A DNA stretch of 64,000 nucleotides, from the NCBI RefSeq assembly GCF_014200595.1, contig NZ_JACHCG010000003.1, positions 248,001 through 312,000 of the forward strand, given 5' to 3'. A model generated the notes under the pieces. The model saw only the letters and a program-made list of their open reading frames with translations, was not told where the DNA came from and did no database searches. This document shows, piece after piece, positions 44,410-53,836 of this stretch. Origin of the DNA: Pedobacter cryoconitis. GTDB lineage: Bacteria > Bacteroidota > Bacteroidia > Sphingobacteriales > Sphingobacteriaceae. A program made the position numbers and the translations under genes. Each line of letters opens with the position of its first letter. Position 1 is the stretch's first letter.

Positions 44410-46344
44410 TTAAGATTTTACGTCCAGATCCTCGAAGATTGAGTTTTTGCTCTTATATTCTTTAACCAGGTCTTTCATCAGGGTAACTACTTGCAGGTCA
44501 TCACATCTTTTAGCGTGTTCTATCAAAGCATAGATCTGAAGCTGAATTTCATCGAATGCATATTCTCTTACTTTACCAATCATGATCTTTTCATGATGCG
44601 TAGGCATCGTATTCTCATTATCATTCAATAACTCTTCAAATAGTTTCTCTCCCGGTCTCAATCCAGAGTATTCAATCTGAATATCCTGATTAGGTACAAG
44701 CCCTGCCAGTTGAATCATCTTTTTAGCCAGGTCAACAATCTTTACAGATTTCCCCATATCAAAGATAAAGATCTCCCCGCCATCTCCCATACAACCAGCC
44801 TCCAGTACCAAACGGCACGCTTCAGGAATCGTCATAAAATAACGGGTAATCTCCGGATGGGTAACCGTAACAGGCCCTCCTTTTTCAATTTGCTGTTTAA
44901 ACCTTGGGATCACTGACCCATTCGAGCCTAAAACATTTCCAAAACGGGTAGTAATAAATTTAGTGATCGGTTTAATATCAAGTTCATTGATATAACTTAA
45001 CCCGTTACTGAAAATATGATCTTTATGGTGCAGGGAATTATTCAGCGATTGTACATAGATTTCGGCAATCCTTTTAGATGCTCCCATTACGTTTGTAGGG
45101 TTCACTGCTTTATCTGTAGAAATCATTACGAATTTCTGAACGCCGTACTTTACTGCCTTGTCAGCAATAGTTTTTGTGCCCAGTACGTTGGTTTTAATCG
45201 CTTCACAAGGATTATCTTCCATTAGTGGTACATGTTTGTATGCACCGGCGTGATAGACGTAGTGAGGCTTAAAAGTACTGAATAGATGTTCCATCCGTTT
45301 TTCATCACGTACGTCACCAATAAAAGCATGGAAATTCTGGTTTTTTGCTGTTTCAGTTAGTTCCAGGTACAACTCGTGAAGTGCCGTTTCAGACTGATCA
45401 CATAAAATAATCAACCCTACTTCAAATTTCGTCAGCTGACGAACGATTTCACTTCCGATTGATCCGGCAGCGCCAGTAATCAGAATACGTTTATTCTTAA
45501 GCTGATGCCCGATTCCCTCAATATCGATATGAATAGATTTCCTGTCCAACAGATCTTCGATATTAAGTTTTTTGATTTGAGTAGGCTGTAACTTCCCGTC
45601 CGTCCATACATTAGGAGGCGGAATGTTTAATACTTTAATCCCGTTTTCCAGGCAAACATCGATAATTTGATTCTTTCTCTCTTTAGGAATAGTGTACGAT
45701 GCAAAAATAATTTCATCAAGCTGATGCTCAACAATCAGGTTCACGAGATCTTTAGCATCAAGAATTTTTATCCCGTCAATCGTTTTACCCATCTTCCGCT
45801 GATCGTCATCTACAAAGGCAATGATATTTTTATTGACATGAGGATCATGGTCAAAGGTTCTTTTAGTAGCGACGCCTGCTTCACCAGCCCCATAAATCAT
45901 AACCCTGATCTTGTCGAGCTTTAAGTTTTTGATATAAATAAAGAAATATTTAATCAGAACACGGTAAGTAATTAATAAAAGAAAGCTTGACAGACCGTTG
46001 ATGATTAATATACTATTAGGAATAATAGCATTATTACCGGTAGCAACAAAAGCCATATTAACCAGAAAAAAAGTACTGTTAATAACAATTACTGCATATA
46101 GAATCCGAAAAGTATCTTGCGCACTTGTATATCTGATGATTCCAGAAAAAGTCTTAACCTTTAAAAAAACCAACGTACTGATTACAGTAGTCACCAATAC
46201 ATTCCTGCTAAATTCTACATAATCTAATGTAGAAAGATCAAAATTTCTTTTGATTAGGTATGCCAATGTTAGCGATATAAAACATATCGTTAAATCAAGC
46301 GTAAATATTATCCATCTGGGTACTATGTTTATCTGACTGAACAA
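44410..46344 (-). CDS. Membrane UDP-sugar 4,6-dehydratase (CapD/WbpM/PglF type)
   Basis: A 644-residue polysaccharide-biosynthesis protein. Four N-terminal membrane helices (about 10-140) precede a first Rossmann unit (IYGAGEAGVATKR) and a second, catalytic one (ILITGAAGSIGSEIVRQL). The active-site segment STDKAVNPTNVMGASKR has Met in place of the usual short-chain dehydrogenase Tyr, as in the WbpM/FlaA1/PglF dehydratases. The expected product is a UDP-4-keto-6-deoxy sugar. It starts at TTG 46344; no ATG is available near the first helix. A TAAATTTG box lies 23 bases upstream. It ends the main cluster, convergent with the methyltransferase. Confidence 0.92.
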   Translation of the reverse strand: MFSQINIVPRWIIFTLDLTICFISLTLAYLIKRNFDLSTLDYVEFSRNVLVTTVISTLVFLKVKTFSGIIRYTSAQDTFRILYAVIVINSTFFLVNMAFVATGNNAIIPNSILIINGLSSFLLLITYRVLIKYFFIYIKNLKLDKIRVMIYGAGEAGVATKRTFDHDPHVNKNIIAFVDDDQRKMGKTIDGIKILDAKDLVNLIVEHQLDEIIFASYTIPKERKNQIIDVCLENGIKVLNIPPPNVWTDGKLQPTQIKKLNIEDLLDRKSIHIDIEGIGHQLKNKRILITGAAGSIGSEIVRQLTKFEVGLIILCDQSETALHELYLELTETAKNQNFHAFIGDVRDEKRMEHLFSTFKPHYVYHAGAYKHVPLMEDNPCEAIKTNVLGTKTIADKAVKYGVQKFVMISTDKAVNPTNVMGASKRIAEIYVQSLNNSLHHKDHIFSNGLSYINELDIKPITKFITTRFGNVLGSNGSVIPRFKQQIEKGGPVTVTHPEITRYFMTIPEACRLVLEAGCMGDGGEIFIFDMGKSVKIVDLAKKMIQLAGLVPNQDIQIEYSGLRPGEKLFEELLNDNENTMPTHHEKIMIGKVREYAFDEIQLQIYALIEHAKRCDDLQVVTLMKDLVKEYKSKNSIFEDLDVKS

Positions 46345-46366
46345 GATTTTATATTTTAATAATCCA

Positions 46367-46374
46367 CAAATTTA
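46367..46374 (-). promoter_or_regulatory. Predicted -7 box for the 4,6-dehydratase gene
   Basis: The minus strand reads TAAATTTG, an exact TAnnTTTG match. A TTG lies 15 bases further upstream, a little close to fit the -33 element. The start would be about 17 bases before the TTG codon at 46344. Confidence 0.55.
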
Positions 46375-46401
46375 ATCAAAAAATCATACCAAGTTGAAAA
46401 T

Positions 46402-46513
46402 ACCTATTTTCATTTATTAAAACATCAAAATAGATATATTACTATTTGATCAAATAACATCAAAATAGGTTAAAAACATAACACAAAAACCTATTTAAAT
46501 TTTCTATTTAAAT
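46402..46513. repeat. Cluster of CTATTT/AAATAG words in both orientations upstream of the dehydratase
   Basis: Within 112 bases the word CTATTT occurs four times (46403, 46442, 46491, 46504) and its complement AAATAG twice, the last two inside exact repeats of AACATCAAAATAG at 46421 and 46457. ACCTATTTT and AAAATAGGT form an inverted pair, and CTATTTAAAT is repeated directly. The DNA is very AT-rich, so some matches are expected by chance. Confidence 0.55.
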
Positions 46514-46617
46514 AAAAAAATCTTAAAAATATAATTTCGGTTTTAAAAGCATATCCATGAAATTTCAAATCTATGACCTAAATAATGAACATTTTATTAG
46601 TCCACTGTCTGCTAAAA

Positions 46618-48210
46618 CTAAAAATCTTTATAAATATTTCTAAATGAAGAACGAAGACCTATAGTAAAAAACCGTTGTTTGTCAATGTATTCACTATTGC
46701 TTTCTTTTCTATAAGTCGCATCAAATTCTAATCTTAAGTTATTTTTAGGATTTAGTAAATATCCAAATTTTGCATCAGCAAAAAGGAGTTTAGTTTTTAA
46801 ACCATGACCTATATTCACTCCGTAATCATCAACACGGGTAGTATAAGGCTTATAAATATCTTTCCCATAATTGAGACCATTTATATCTAAACCGTAAGTT
46901 GCTGAAGTTAACTGTAATCTGACATCAAATCTTTTGTACCTATAACTAACAATACCAAGATACTCTGCAAAATTTGCCCCAAACGGATGAGCTAAAGGTT
47001 GATTATAATGCCCATAATTTTTGTAATGATCTAATGCTGAATAAGAATAAGGCCTTACTCTATTCATTTCAATCTGAGCACTTAGATTTTTGACTTTAAA
47101 AATATCAAACCCCTTAATTCCAAGTTGTCCGCCTTGTTTATTAGCCCAATATCCTGTATTCGCAAAGACTTCTTTAAAAGTAAATTCATTGATCATTAAT
47201 TGTCCGTAAGCCACATAACGATCCGCTATTTTATAACTGGCATTAAATCCAATCAGCGCTTTATCAGGAGATCCGTTTGCATATTCAGTTGGTCTCATAA
47301 ACATTACGGGATTTACATAACTAAAATCAAAACCTCTTGGCTTCCACATAATATTTTCAAACAAGCCCAGGCTTAATCTTTTAGTAGCATTCCAGCTTAA
47401 ATAATGGAACAGACCATATTTCTTCGGAAAAGGGGTTTCATCATCAAATGGCGTTTCGTTAAAATCGATAAATTGAGCCCACATAGCCATATAACGAACA
47501 CTACCTAAGGTTGCTGTTACCTTGAAGAATGGATAATTAAATGAATTATCTGATAATAATAAAGATCTGTAACCGTCTCCGATAAAGTTTTTATCATATC
47601 CTAATTGGAAATTCACATATTTCGATGGCGTATACGATAATGTTCCTCCTGAATAAGCATAATCAAATCCTCCTGTACCGTAAGTTTTTGCATATCCCTG
47701 CCCGGGAACAACTCTGTTAGTAGTAATATAATCAGTAATATAACGGGCAAACTTCCCCTGATTTTCATAAAAATGGCTTGTAAAAGAGAATTGTTTCCCT
47801 ATTTTACCTCCTAATTCAATACCACGTGTATTGAGCCAGATTGTATTACTTCCTTGCCTGCCAATTTGCATATCAGGAAGAAAATCAAGGTAAAATGAAT
47901 AATCTTTATCATTGACTTCTACAAGGTGCTGTTGAAAAATCTTCCTAAACAACCAATTTTTATTCTGCCAATCTTTCTCAAGCGGCATTACACTTTTTAA
48001 TATACTGTCTTTACCAAGACTGTCTATATCACTTGCAATATAAGGGAGCAGGGATGTATGAATCCGTTTAGAATTATTAAAATATATATCTTTCCCCAAT
48101 TTATTATTAAGATCATGATCAATCGGTAATAATTCAGACTGACCACTAGCCTTATTAATTATTAACGCAAAGAAAATGCAGCAGACCAATCTAAGTTTCG
48201 TACAGTTCAT
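46618..48210 (-). CDS. Wzi/RemB-like outer-membrane barrel protein
   Basis: A 530-residue secreted protein (signal MNCTKLRLVCCIFFALIINK ending ...ASGQ). The rest is a chain of aromatic-rich alternating strands with the phrases QFSFTSHFYENQGKFARYI, GLFENIMWKPRGFDFSYVNP and HPFGANFAEYLGIVSYRYKR, matching the capsule-assembly Wzi fold and the Flavobacterium gliding/surface protein RemB. Expected to anchor or organise the surface polysaccharide made by this cluster. The TAACTTTG box just upstream makes it a separate transcription unit. It is not a TonB receptor: no plug or TonB box. Confidence 0.85.
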   Translation of the reverse strand: MNCTKLRLVCCIFFALIINKASGQSELLPIDHDLNNKLGKDIYFNNSKRIHTSLLPYIASDIDSLGKDSILKSVMPLEKDWQNKNWLFRKIFQQHLVEVNDKDYSFYLDFLPDMQIGRQGSNTIWLNTRGIELGGKIGKQFSFTSHFYENQGKFARYITDYITTNRVVPGQGYAKTYGTGGFDYAYSGGTLSYTPSKYVNFQLGYDKNFIGDGYRSLLLSDNSFNYPFFKVTATLGSVRYMAMWAQFIDFNETPFDDETPFPKKYGLFHYLSWNATKRLSLGLFENIMWKPRGFDFSYVNPVMFMRPTEYANGSPDKALIGFNASYKIADRYVAYGQLMINEFTFKEVFANTGYWANKQGGQLGIKGFDIFKVKNLSAQIEMNRVRPYSYSALDHYKNYGHYNQPLAHPFGANFAEYLGIVSYRYKRFDVRLQLTSATYGLDINGLNYGKDIYKPYTTRVDDYGVNIGHGLKTKLLFADAKFGYLLNPKNNLRLEFDATYRKESNSEYIDKQRFFTIGLRSSFRNIYKDF

Positions 48211-48215
48211 AAAAG

Positions 48216-48223
48216 CAAAGTTA
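48216..48223 (-). promoter_or_regulatory. Predicted -7 box for the Wzi-like gene, leaderless geometry
   Basis: The minus strand reads TAACTTTG, an exact TAnnTTTG match ending five bases before the ATG at 48210. Confidence 0.55.
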
Positions 48224-48266
48224 TATTATTCAGGATAATTTATTGTGTTATGTGGATTAAAAGAAC

Positions 48267-49232
48267 TTAATCTCCAATTAGTCTTGTAGAACCCTCAACA
48301 GCAAACCTACATACCAGGAAAATTATTGTAGTAAATATTAAAAATAAGAAAAATATAAAAATAGTATGTGGCATCCAAAATATAATTAAAGCATTTATAG
48401 CTAACTGAGCACTGGCGTAAATCGCAGAGATCGCTAAGTGAGGTATTTTTTTTTCATTAGCCCAATATTGATAAAAATGGCTTCTATGTGCCTCAAAAAT
48501 ATTTTCTTTCCGTATCAGCCTAAAAAATATAGTAGTAATCGTATCTAATCCATATAAAAGAAGAAATAGTAGATAACTAAAATCTTCTGTTTTAATAACT
48601 ACCAGAAGCAAAAAGAAAAGAATAATGAAGGCTATGCCAACACTTCCGACATCACCAGCAAAACACTTAGCTTTTTTCCTGAAGTTGAAATAATTAAATA
48701 CAAGAACTGAGATAATTGATGTGATTAAAAGATCAGTTGTAACAAATTCTACAATATAAATATTGACATAAAGTAATGTACAAAGTGTTATTAACGCATA
48801 GGAGCCTGTAATTCCGTTAATTCCATCCATAAAATTAATTGCATTAATACTTCCGATTACAAGTATTAATGCAAGAATTATCCAGAATATAGAAAGATTG
48901 AAAAGGTCCAGCTGATAAAATAATAGCGCTACAGCAATCAAATGGAATGCTATCCTTATTTTATTGCTAACGGGCTTTATATCATCTACGAAGCTTATAA
49001 ATGAGATGATACCTAAACCTAAAAGGAAATAACCATATTCAAATCCAAAATAAAGAGGATATAACAAGAGTGCAATAGAAAAAATGATCCCTCCACCTCT
49101 TAAGGTAACATTACTGTGTGAACTTCTATGATTAGGCTGATCAATAATATTAAATCTACCAGCTATTTTAAAATAGAGCAGTTCAGCTAAAAATAGTACA
49201 ATAAATCCTGTAAGTATTAACATTAAATTCAT
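48267..49232 (-). CDS. WecA/WbpL-type sugar-1-phosphate undecaprenyl-phosphate transferase
   Basis: A 321-residue enzyme with about ten membrane segments, of the MraY/WecA family. The catalytic loops are SFVDDIKPVSNK (Asp-Asp), NAINFMDGINGI (NxxNxxDGxxG), GDVGSVGIAFI and the C-terminal His motif EAHRSHFYQYW. It starts repeat-unit assembly by transferring GlcNAc-1-P or a related amino sugar phosphate to the lipid carrier. The neighbouring epimerase (10 bases upstream) suggests that the sugar transferred is produced by it, as in WbpL/WbpV-type pairs. Confidence 0.9.
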   Translation of the reverse strand: MNLMLILTGFIVLFLAELLYFKIAGRFNIIDQPNHRSSHSNVTLRGGGIIFSIALLLYPLYFGFEYGYFLLGLGIISFISFVDDIKPVSNKIRIAFHLIAVALLFYQLDLFNLSIFWIILALILVIGSINAINFMDGINGITGSYALITLCTLLYVNIYIVEFVTTDLLITSIISVLVFNYFNFRKKAKCFAGDVGSVGIAFIILFFLLLVVIKTEDFSYLLFLLLYGLDTITTIFFRLIRKENIFEAHRSHFYQYWANEKKIPHLAISAIYASAQLAINALIIFWMPHTIFIFFLFLIFTTIIFLVCRFAVEGSTRLIGD

Positions 49233-49242
49233 GAAGTATAGG

Positions 49243-50145
49243 CTAAGATTTTAGAAAAGAAAGAGCAGTGATCTTCAATCCTTCTTTGGATGAAAGTGGT
49301 AATTGTTTATTGAGCGCTTTCCTGAGTTTGTCATTGCTAACTACGTAACTCTCTGTAAGTTTATCCAAACGCTCAGTATTCAAAGGTAGAAGTAGCTTAT
49401 CTCCCACATTTGCAATAAATCTGATTAAATTAGCAGGTATATGCCATAATCTAGGTTTTTTATTTAAGGAAGCAGAAAGTATAGTAACAACTTCATTCGT
49501 CGAAAGTGGTTCATCATCAGCAACATTATAAATGCCAGAAGGAATGTCTCTCTGTAAAATGAGTTCCTGAATGACGAAACAAAGGTTCTCTACACTTAAA
49601 AAAGAACGTTTATTATCAAAAGCACCCAGTGGATAAGGTATTCCCTTTCTTATTATCTGATATAGCAGATTGAGATTCCCTTTATTTCCTTCTCCATGTA
49701 TCATACAAGGTCTAAGAATAAAATATGACTTTCCCGGTGGTAGCGGCTGGTTAGTAATATATTGTTCTGCCATAAACTTAGACTTCCCATAGTGAGTTTC
49801 AGGAACTGGTACTTCATTTTCAGTTAGTATGCCTTCAACCTTATCAGCGGCTGCTTTGACAGAACTGATAAATATGAATATACTGGCATCGGATTTTAAA
49901 AAAGAGTCGTAAAGTTTTTTTGTTAACTCATGGTTTACCTCATAATAAGCGTCAGGTGAAGACACTTTTTTCAAATCATGCGCCTTTCCAGCAAGATGGA
50001 CAATAGCCTTCGAACCATTTAGCATTTCCGGATTTGACTCATTAAGTTCTGTCCTTGATAAACTTTGTATAGTTAATATCTTATTCAGGTAACGCTTCAA
50101 ATTTACTCCTACAAACCCGGTAGCACCTGTCAGTGTTAATTTCAT
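49243..50145 (-). CDS. NAD-dependent sugar epimerase/dehydratase (WbpV-like)
   Basis: A 300-residue short-chain dehydrogenase/reductase of the extended sugar-epimerase family. The Rossmann motif is TLTGATGFVGVNLKRYL, with the catalytic triad pieces FISSVKA and YGKSKFMAEQ (YxxxK). It typically yields UDP-GalNAc-type or 6-deoxy sugars next to a WecA-like transferase. Together with the 4,6-dehydratase at 44410 it could make a UDP-6-deoxy-HexNAc (such as FucNAc or QuiNAc), the likely first sugar. Gaps of 8 and 10 bases place it inside one operon. Confidence 0.87.
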   Translation of the reverse strand: MKLTLTGATGFVGVNLKRYLNKILTIQSLSRTELNESNPEMLNGSKAIVHLAGKAHDLKKVSSPDAYYEVNHELTKKLYDSFLKSDASIFIFISSVKAAADKVEGILTENEVPVPETHYGKSKFMAEQYITNQPLPPGKSYFILRPCMIHGEGNKGNLNLLYQIIRKGIPYPLGAFDNKRSFLSVENLCFVIQELILQRDIPSGIYNVADDEPLSTNEVVTILSASLNKKPRLWHIPANLIRFIANVGDKLLLPLNTERLDKLTESYVVSNDKLRKALNKQLPLSSKEGLKITALSFLKS

Positions 50146-50153
50146 GATTATTA

Positions 50154-51305
50154 TTAATTAGATAAGAGGACTTTACGCTCAATCTCTTTCCAGATTTCAT
50201 GCTGTCCAAAATTCTCCAGAATAAAGGCACGTCCATTTTTCCCATGTTCCTTTATCAATGCAGGGTTATTTAAATACTTTCTGACTTTATTAACTATATC
50301 AGCTGGATCCAAATCAATGAACATTCCGGTTTTATTTTCCAGAATTGAATCTATACATCCTGTTGCCCTGGTCGTGAGTACCGGTAATTCAAAAGCCGAA
50401 GCTTCTAATACTACCGTTGGGAAACCCTCACGATAGGACGGTAAAATAAAAATATCTATTAAACGATAGTAAGGAGCAATATCTCCAACCAGTCCTGTAT
50501 AAATGATACTTGGAGTGTTTTTTAAATAGAATTGAAGATCTTCGGACAAGGTGTCTCTTTCTTCTAAAGGACCAACTAAAAAAAGTTTAATATTTGATTC
50601 CACTTTTATTAATTCTTTCCAGGCAGTTAGAAGTTCACTAATCCCCTTGTCATTCACTAACCTGCCAACATAACCAATAATGCGATTTTCAGCTGTTATA
50701 CCGTATTGTGCTCTAAGTTTCTCTATTTGTTCAGGTGTTATACTCTCTTTTTTAAACCTATCTATTGCATCAATTCCATTACAAGTGCCTTTATTTAAAA
50801 GAATATTTTTTTTGACTGCGCTCAGTTTATCACCATTTGAAATCTTTAAAACCGAAGGACTTACACACACTACCTTTGTGGCTAAAGAGCCTGTAAAACG
50901 CTCAACTGTCTTTAGTATTAAACGCTTTAAGCCTTTTGAAGTCTCAAACATCAGTCCATGACGAAAATAAACCCTGATTTTTACTCCGGCTAAATAGGCA
51001 GCTATCATTCCTAATAGCCCACCTTTTGGAGTATGTGCAATGACAATATCAATCTGTTCCCGCTTAATAAGCCGAATCAGCATATAAATAGCTTTTATAT
51101 CTTCGATTATATTTACTTCTCTTAAACTATTTAAACCTATTGGTGTAAATCCTTTTTGTTTTGAATAATCCGTAAGATGAACTGATGATTGACAGGCCAC
51201 ATAAAATTTAACGCCTTTTTCCATAAAATAATCAAACTGATCACCAATGAAGTATGGTAATACAAAAGATATATTTACTACGTGCAGAATCTTCTTGTCT
51301 ATCAT
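50154..51305 (-). CDS. Family 4 glycosyltransferase
   Basis: A 383-residue GT-B retaining glycosyltransferase. The donor-binding segment is GYVGRLVNDKGISELL, and the EX7E motif is in LPSYREGFPTVVLEASAFELP. The N-terminal acceptor domain starts ILHVVNISFVLPYF. It resembles WbpH/PglA-style amino-sugar transferases adding the second sugar. Donor and acceptor not determined. It sits 8 bases before the epimerase gene and 14 bases after the beta-helix gene. Confidence 0.9.
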   Translation of the reverse strand: MIDKKILHVVNISFVLPYFIGDQFDYFMEKGVKFYVACQSSVHLTDYSKQKGFTPIGLNSLREVNIIEDIKAIYMLIRLIKREQIDIVIAHTPKGGLLGMIAAYLAGVKIRVYFRHGLMFETSKGLKRLILKTVERFTGSLATKVVCVSPSVLKISNGDKLSAVKKNILLNKGTCNGIDAIDRFKKESITPEQIEKLRAQYGITAENRIIGYVGRLVNDKGISELLTAWKELIKVESNIKLFLVGPLEERDTLSEDLQFYLKNTPSIIYTGLVGDIAPYYRLIDIFILPSYREGFPTVVLEASAFELPVLTTRATGCIDSILENKTGMFIDLDPADIVNKVRKYLNNPALIKEHGKNGRAFILENFGQHEIWKEIERKVLLSN

Positions 51306-51319
51306 TAAAAATGTATCAG

Positions 51320-52675
51320 TTATAAATTGAACTCAACAGGGGTTGAATTCATTTTGTTTGTATTTATAATTTTCCCTTTGTTACCAGAATAGCTTTTTTT
51401 AAGTTGCAGATGCCCTATACCTTGAAAACTATCATTGACAGGAATTGAATTTGAATAATTATTAAAAAGAATAGGATACTTTAGTTTTTGCGGTTGCTTA
51501 ACTACATATTTATTTTTTCTAATAATCAGATTATCAGCTTTTATATTAACGATACTGTTTGAAAAGTAGTCAAAATCGCCAGAGACAGTAAAGGTATTAC
51601 CTTCTATTAGACTACCAGCCCGTGAATTATCACCCGCAACAAAATTCATTAAGGATCTGTCACTTATCGCATTAATATCACGTGTTCTTTTTAAAGTTGT
51701 TGATTTGGGCAAACCATTGTTAGAAACAATATTATCGATAATTTTCACAGGATAATTGCGGATTTCGTTATTGTTAAATAAAACAATTCCCATATCCGTT
51801 CCCCAGATCGTATTCTGACTAATTAAGTGACCGCCATAATCAGCTTCAAGGTGTATTCCCCTGTCATAGCCGAAAATATTATTATTTGATATTGTACACT
51901 TTTCAGCCATAAATTCGAGAACGATTCCGCAACGTCCTAACTGTTTGGTGATACTAAAATCATTTTTTACCAGGTTGTTTTTGATCACAGCTGAGGAGAC
52001 ATCTGCGATATAGATACCGTCTCCATAATCATCAGCCTTAGGATTATAGCCCCAGCAATTGATTACTTTACAATTCAGAATGCTAACATCATTGAATCTT
52101 GAGGTTAGAGGAATTCCAACTTGTTTAGTTGCACTGATGTATATTCCCTGTCCATAAATATCAGAGACTTTAACATTTTTAATTTTAGCACTTTTCTTGT
52201 CCGTTACCGATAAACCGCAGAACCAATTATTAGTATTAATAAATTGGTTGGATGCACTATAATGATAAGCTCCAAAACCACCTTGCAAATTCAAATTACT
52301 GATAGATACAGTACCAGTTGCCTGGGTTTCCAAATATCCTCTGATACTTAACACAGACATCAGTGCTGTACATGATATGACAGGATATTCGTTGTTCTTA
52401 ATTTCCCCTGTCATTTCAAAATTATTGTTCAGATAATGTGCAATAAGACCTTTAGAAATTTTATATTTTCCTGCCGGAAATACTACCCTGGAGTTTTGGT
52501 CCTTTAATGCTTCATTAATACATTTTTGTATTGCTGAATAATCATCAGCAATGCCATTTCCTTTCGCTCCAAAATCTTTAACATTGTAGATTTTAACAGG
52601 TGGCTGTTGAGAAAATGAACAGCTTACGTTTATTAAAACAAACGCAACAATCAACTTTAGTTTTGAATAAGACAT
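51320..52675 (-). CDS. Secreted right-handed beta-helix protein (pectate-lyase superfamily)
   Basis: A 451-residue exported protein (signal MSYSKLKLIVAFVLINVSCS ending ...FSQ). The N-terminus shows the pectate-lyase-3/GH28-like hallmark KDFGAKGNGIADDYSAIQKC. Repeats of hydrophobic strand turns (e.g. AVIKNNLVKND, CTISNNNIFGYDRGIHLEAD, VKIIDNIVSNNG) form the helix. Such proteins are polysaccharide lyases, hydrolases or C5-epimerases. Inside a biosynthetic cluster it could trim, modify or bind the finished polymer; catalytic residues are not certain. Its start overlaps the upstream glycosyltransferase end by 19 bases. Confidence 0.85.
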   Translation of the reverse strand: MSYSKLKLIVAFVLINVSCSFSQQPPVKIYNVKDFGAKGNGIADDYSAIQKCINEALKDQNSRVVFPAGKYKISKGLIAHYLNNNFEMTGEIKNNEYPVISCTALMSVLSIRGYLETQATGTVSISNLNLQGGFGAYHYSASNQFINTNNWFCGLSVTDKKSAKIKNVKVSDIYGQGIYISATKQVGIPLTSRFNDVSILNCKVINCWGYNPKADDYGDGIYIADVSSAVIKNNLVKNDFSITKQLGRCGIVLEFMAEKCTISNNNIFGYDRGIHLEADYGGHLISQNTIWGTDMGIVLFNNNEIRNYPVKIIDNIVSNNGLPKSTTLKRTRDINAISDRSLMNFVAGDNSRAGSLIEGNTFTVSGDFDYFSNSIVNIKADNLIIRKNKYVVKQPQKLKYPILFNNYSNSIPVNDSFQGIGHLQLKKSYSGNKGKIINTNKMNSTPVEFNL

Positions 52676-53757
52676 TTTTTATAAATATTAATAATATGTT
52701 CAACCATATTTTTCACATCAAACTTTTGTGACCTTTTTAAACAACGGCCTGCAATCTGCTCATAAAACAAATTATTATCCAAAAGGCTATTGATCTGCGT
52801 CGCAAGATCTTTTTCGTTTGCACTTAGAAAAAGTAGTCCGGCACCATCTACGACTTCTTTTAAACCGGGAACATCAGATGCAATGACGGGTTTGCCAGCT
52901 GCCATACCTTCTACCGCAGCTAATCCAAAACCTTCCCATACCGAAGACTGTATAACAATATCACTTGTCTTCAGCAATTCAGGAATATCCATTCTGACCC
53001 CTAAAAATCTAACTCTGTCCATTAAATTTAATTCAGAAACTAAATGCACACACTCACTTTTCAACTCTCCGTCACCTACCAGTAAAAGCTTTACAGACAA
53101 AGGTAACAGTGATAATGCCTTAATTAATGTTTTCTGATCTTTTTGCACACTAAACCTTGAAACCTGGATTAAAATCCGGGCATCTTCCTGTTCAAAAAAA
53201 TCAGTTCTCAGAAGCGGCCCCGCATTCATTAGTCTTTTAGCATCAATACCATTATATACCACAACTACGTCATTTCGAAGTCCAAGCTTATGTATCAGCA
53301 TAGCTTTAACTTCTGGTGTAATAGCTGTAATTACAGCATAGTTTTTATATATTATCCTGTCGATCATTCTAAAAAAAGAAGATTCTGCTCGTTTATTGTT
53401 TGTACTATGTTCAGTAAATACCAATTTGACCTTACTTCGTGTAATAAATTTAGCAATACTCACAAAATAAAGTGCGGGGAATAAGTGTACATGAATAATG
53501 TCATATTCATTCATATATTTCAATAGCCTGAAAATATGTAATGGATTATATACCGATCCATTGCCGAATGAAATTACCCTGCCGGAGAAAATTTCATTTA
53601 ATCTTCGTCTAAAAGGAGTTTGTTCTCCATTCAACAATAATAAATCAGTAACAAGTTCTTTTTCAAGGGTCGAATATAAAGGAAGTGTTTCTACCAGCAA
53701 CTTCTCAGCTCCGCCAGTCCCAAGGTTATTTATTATATGAAGGATTTTTATGCTCAT
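52657..53757 (-). CDS. Family 4 glycosyltransferase
   Basis: A 366-residue GT-B enzyme. I start at ATG 53757 (MSIKILHIINNLGTGGAEKL); the longer frame uses a TTG at 53778. The Gly-rich N-terminal loop NLGTGGAEKL and the EX7E motif in SSVWEGFGLAAVEGMAAGKP are standard. It is translationally linked to the beta-helix gene. Donor sugar unknown. Confidence 0.9.
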   Translation of the reverse strand: MSIKILHIINNLGTGGAEKLLVETLPLYSTLEKELVTDLLLLNGEQTPFRRRLNEIFSGRVISFGNGSVYNPLHIFRLLKYMNEYDIIHVHLFPALYFVSIAKFITRSKVKLVFTEHSTNNKRAESSFFRMIDRIIYKNYAVITAITPEVKAMLIHKLGLRNDVVVVYNGIDAKRLMNAGPLLRTDFFEQEDARILIQVSRFSVQKDQKTLIKALSLLPLSVKLLLVGDGELKSECVHLVSELNLMDRVRFLGVRMDIPELLKTSDIVIQSSVWEGFGLAAVEGMAAGKPVIASDVPGLKEVVDGAGLLFLSANEKDLATQINSLLDNNLFYEQIAGRCLKRSQKFDVKNMVEHIINIYKKCLIQN

Positions 53758-53836
53758 TTTTATTTTATTAGCAGACAATTAGTCCTGCATATAGCAAATT
53801 TGACTTGCAATCTTATTTTCGCTGCGATGAAATAAA

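Noticed and set aside
46618..48210. TonB-dependent receptor
   Set aside because: No plug domain, TonB box or typical length; motifs fit Wzi/RemB.
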